12,626 bases of DNA from a bacterium (GTDB taxonomy: Bacteria > Krumholzibacteriota > Krumholzibacteriia > LZORAL124-64-63), in the NCBI GenBank assembly GCA_016703265.1, contig JADJCK010000013.1, forward strand, positions 1-12,626. The letters are read 5' to 3'. Positions 11,668-12,626 of the stretch are shown here, one piece after another. Each line of letters starts with the position of its first letter. Position 1 is the stretch's first letter. The notes beneath the pieces were generated by a model. That model did no database searches and had not been told where the DNA came from. It saw nothing but the letters and a program-made list of their open reading frames with translations. Both the position numbers and the translations under genes were made by a program.

Positions 11668-11697
11668 CTGCACGTTCCTTCCCCGAGGAAAGTGCAG
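11668..11697 (+). promoter_or_regulatory. Hairpin enclosing the ribosome-binding site of the FG-GAP-like gene
   Basis: CTGCAC (11668-11673) pairs with GTGCAG (11692-11697), and inside it TTCCT (11675-11679) with AGGAA (11686-11690), with one mismatch between and a 6-base loop. AGGAA is the only Shine-Dalgarno-like sequence before ATG 11703, so the structure would hide it. Confidence 0.5.
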
Positions 11698-11702
11698 CAA
11701 CG

Positions 11703-12626
11703 ATGCAGGCCGGTCACGCTCCCAGATTCCTTCGTCCGTCCGGGTCCCGCGGCCTTCCCGCGTACCCTCGGGCGCGCCTCCTGGCGCCGTTGGTCGCGCT
11801 GGCCTGGCTGGCGATCGTCGTGCCGGCGGGCGCGGTGGTCACCTTTCCGGGCCCGATCACGGCCGCCTTGTCGCAGCCGTGCCTGTCGGTGCTTGCGATT
11901 CGGATGCCCGGCGAGACGACCGATGACCTGGTGGTCGGCATGGCCGGCGGGCAACCTGGCCCTGGCGCGCTTTTCCCCCGTCAGCAACGCGCTGGCGATC
12001 CGGCAGCTTCTGTTTCTCGGCGGCAGCCTGGTGCAGGTCCTCCCCTGGGAGGGGCGTCCCCTGGCCGATCGCGGGATCGTTGTCGCCGCCCGCGACCCCG
12101 ACTGTGTGTACTTCCTGAGGCTTGCCGACAGCTATCCCTACCTGCAACTCGAGCAGACCGTCGACCTCGACGAGGACCCCGGTACGCTGGCCTGGTTCGG
12201 CAACATTGCCGGTGGCGAGGGTCAGCTTGCGGTCTCGCTGCCCGGAATGGACGCCATCGCCCAGCTGGCGGACGATGACGGCTGGCGGGTGCGGCGGACG
12301 ATCACCGTGGGCGACACCCGTATTCCTGGCTGCAGCCCGATCTCGATGGCGACGGCCGGCCGGAGGTGGTGGCGGCGCAGCGTGGCCTGCTGTCTGGAAA
12401 CTTGGCGGTGCTGACGGCCGCCGAAGACGGACCGGCCACGGTCCGCATCGTCGAGGCTCCGGGCCTGACTGCCGGCTTTGTCTGTGCGTGGGACGGTGAT
12501 GGCGACGGGATCGCCGAGCTGGCGGTCGCCGATCGCCGGGCGCGCCGCGCAGGCCTGCTCCGGGTTGCCGGCGAGGGATTCGCGTCTGTCGGATGTAGAG
12601 ATCAACCTGACCAGTGCCGGCACGTC
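11703..12626 (+). CDS. Secreted FG-GAP/VCBS-repeat-like protein, cut by the window end and frame-broken
   Basis: The start is ATG 11703. The signal peptide RLLAPLVALAWLAIVVPAGA is followed by a mature start near VVTFPGPI. Coding begins in frame 3 up to about 11950 (PGETTDDLVVGMAGG). It continues in frame 1 to about 12319 (NLALARFSPVSNALAIRQ, SLPGMDAIAQLADDDGW), as if one C were extra near 11951. It then returns to frame 3 (YSWLQPDLDGDGRPEVVAAQ, CAWDGDGDGIAELAVADRR), needing a missing base near 12320. A last break near 12580 is possible (SRLSDVEINLTSAGT). The DLDGDGRPEVV and DGDGDGIAELAV motifs are the calcium-binding FG-GAP/VCBS type found in integrin-like propellers of extracellular proteins. 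It continues past the window. Sequencing error near a contig end is likelier than a pseudogene because the protein character is well kept. Confidence 0.65.

Noticed and set aside
10468..12414. A 648-aa plus-strand open frame across the outer-membrane gene
   Set aside because: Its first two-thirds are the antisense of the barrel gene, which has a signal peptide, Shine-Dalgarno and barrel end. Only its last part coincides with real coding sequence of the FG-GAP-like gene.
1..12626. CRISPR array, rRNA or insertion sequence
   Set aside because: No regularly spaced repeats, no rRNA-like sequence and no transposase frame with terminal inverted repeats were seen.

Overview
The window reads as chromosome of a high-GC, Gram-negative bacterium of the FCB side of the tree, for example Krumholzibacteriota- or Eisenbacteria-like. 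The evidence is a surface protein ending in a FlgD-type Ig domain with the PNPCNPRTTIE signature, an FG-GAP-type secreted protein, a signal-peptide beta-barrel with a terminal Phe, and a lipoprotein beta-propeller. The assignment is inference. The two extreme ends (about 1-240 and 11945-12626) carry several apparent frame breaks inside otherwise convincing coding sequence. The host genes in the middle are intact, which looks more like poor sequence at contig ends than decay.

Layout: (1) 1-1770, host: 3' end of a FlgD-Ig surface protein, then a TolB-like PD40 propeller lipoprotein. (2) About 1823-6592, a probable integrated mobile element beside the 3' end of tRNA-Glu(TTC). It carries an unrecognised 276-aa protein, a HUH rolling-circle replication initiator (HMH and YLAKY motifs) with an overlapping small reading frame, a small HEMVH zinc-peptidase-like protein, a small secreted protein with weak Rap1a/Tai-like features, and a large serine recombinase. 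The recombinase frame runs through the antisense of the tRNA terminator and into the tRNA gene. (3) 6593-8140, host, minus strand: tRNA-Glu with its own terminator and a strong promoter, then an M20 metallodipeptidase with a terminator and a promoter of the same type. (4) 8412-10471, host, plus strand: a 56-aa histone-fold protein of the short bacterial type, a hairpin, then comM (YifB/Mg-chelatase-like AAA+ ATPase of natural transformation). (5) 10561-12626: a minus-strand outer-membrane beta-barrel gene, divergent from a truncated secreted FG-GAP/VCBS-like protein whose ribosome-binding site lies in a hairpin.

How it fits together: Rep plus large serine recombinase makes region 2 look like an integrated rolling-circle replicon of about 4.8 kb, with the Rep for replication after excision and the recombinase for integration and excision at tRNA-Glu. 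The lower-GC stretch about 3690-5110 between them holds the cargo. The host genes around it are mostly separately transcribed housekeeping or envelope genes. The most interesting points are the recombinase-tRNA overlap, the Rep/recombinase element with its peptidase plus secreted-protein cargo, a 13-bp repeat placed before two element genes, and the bacterial histone gene.
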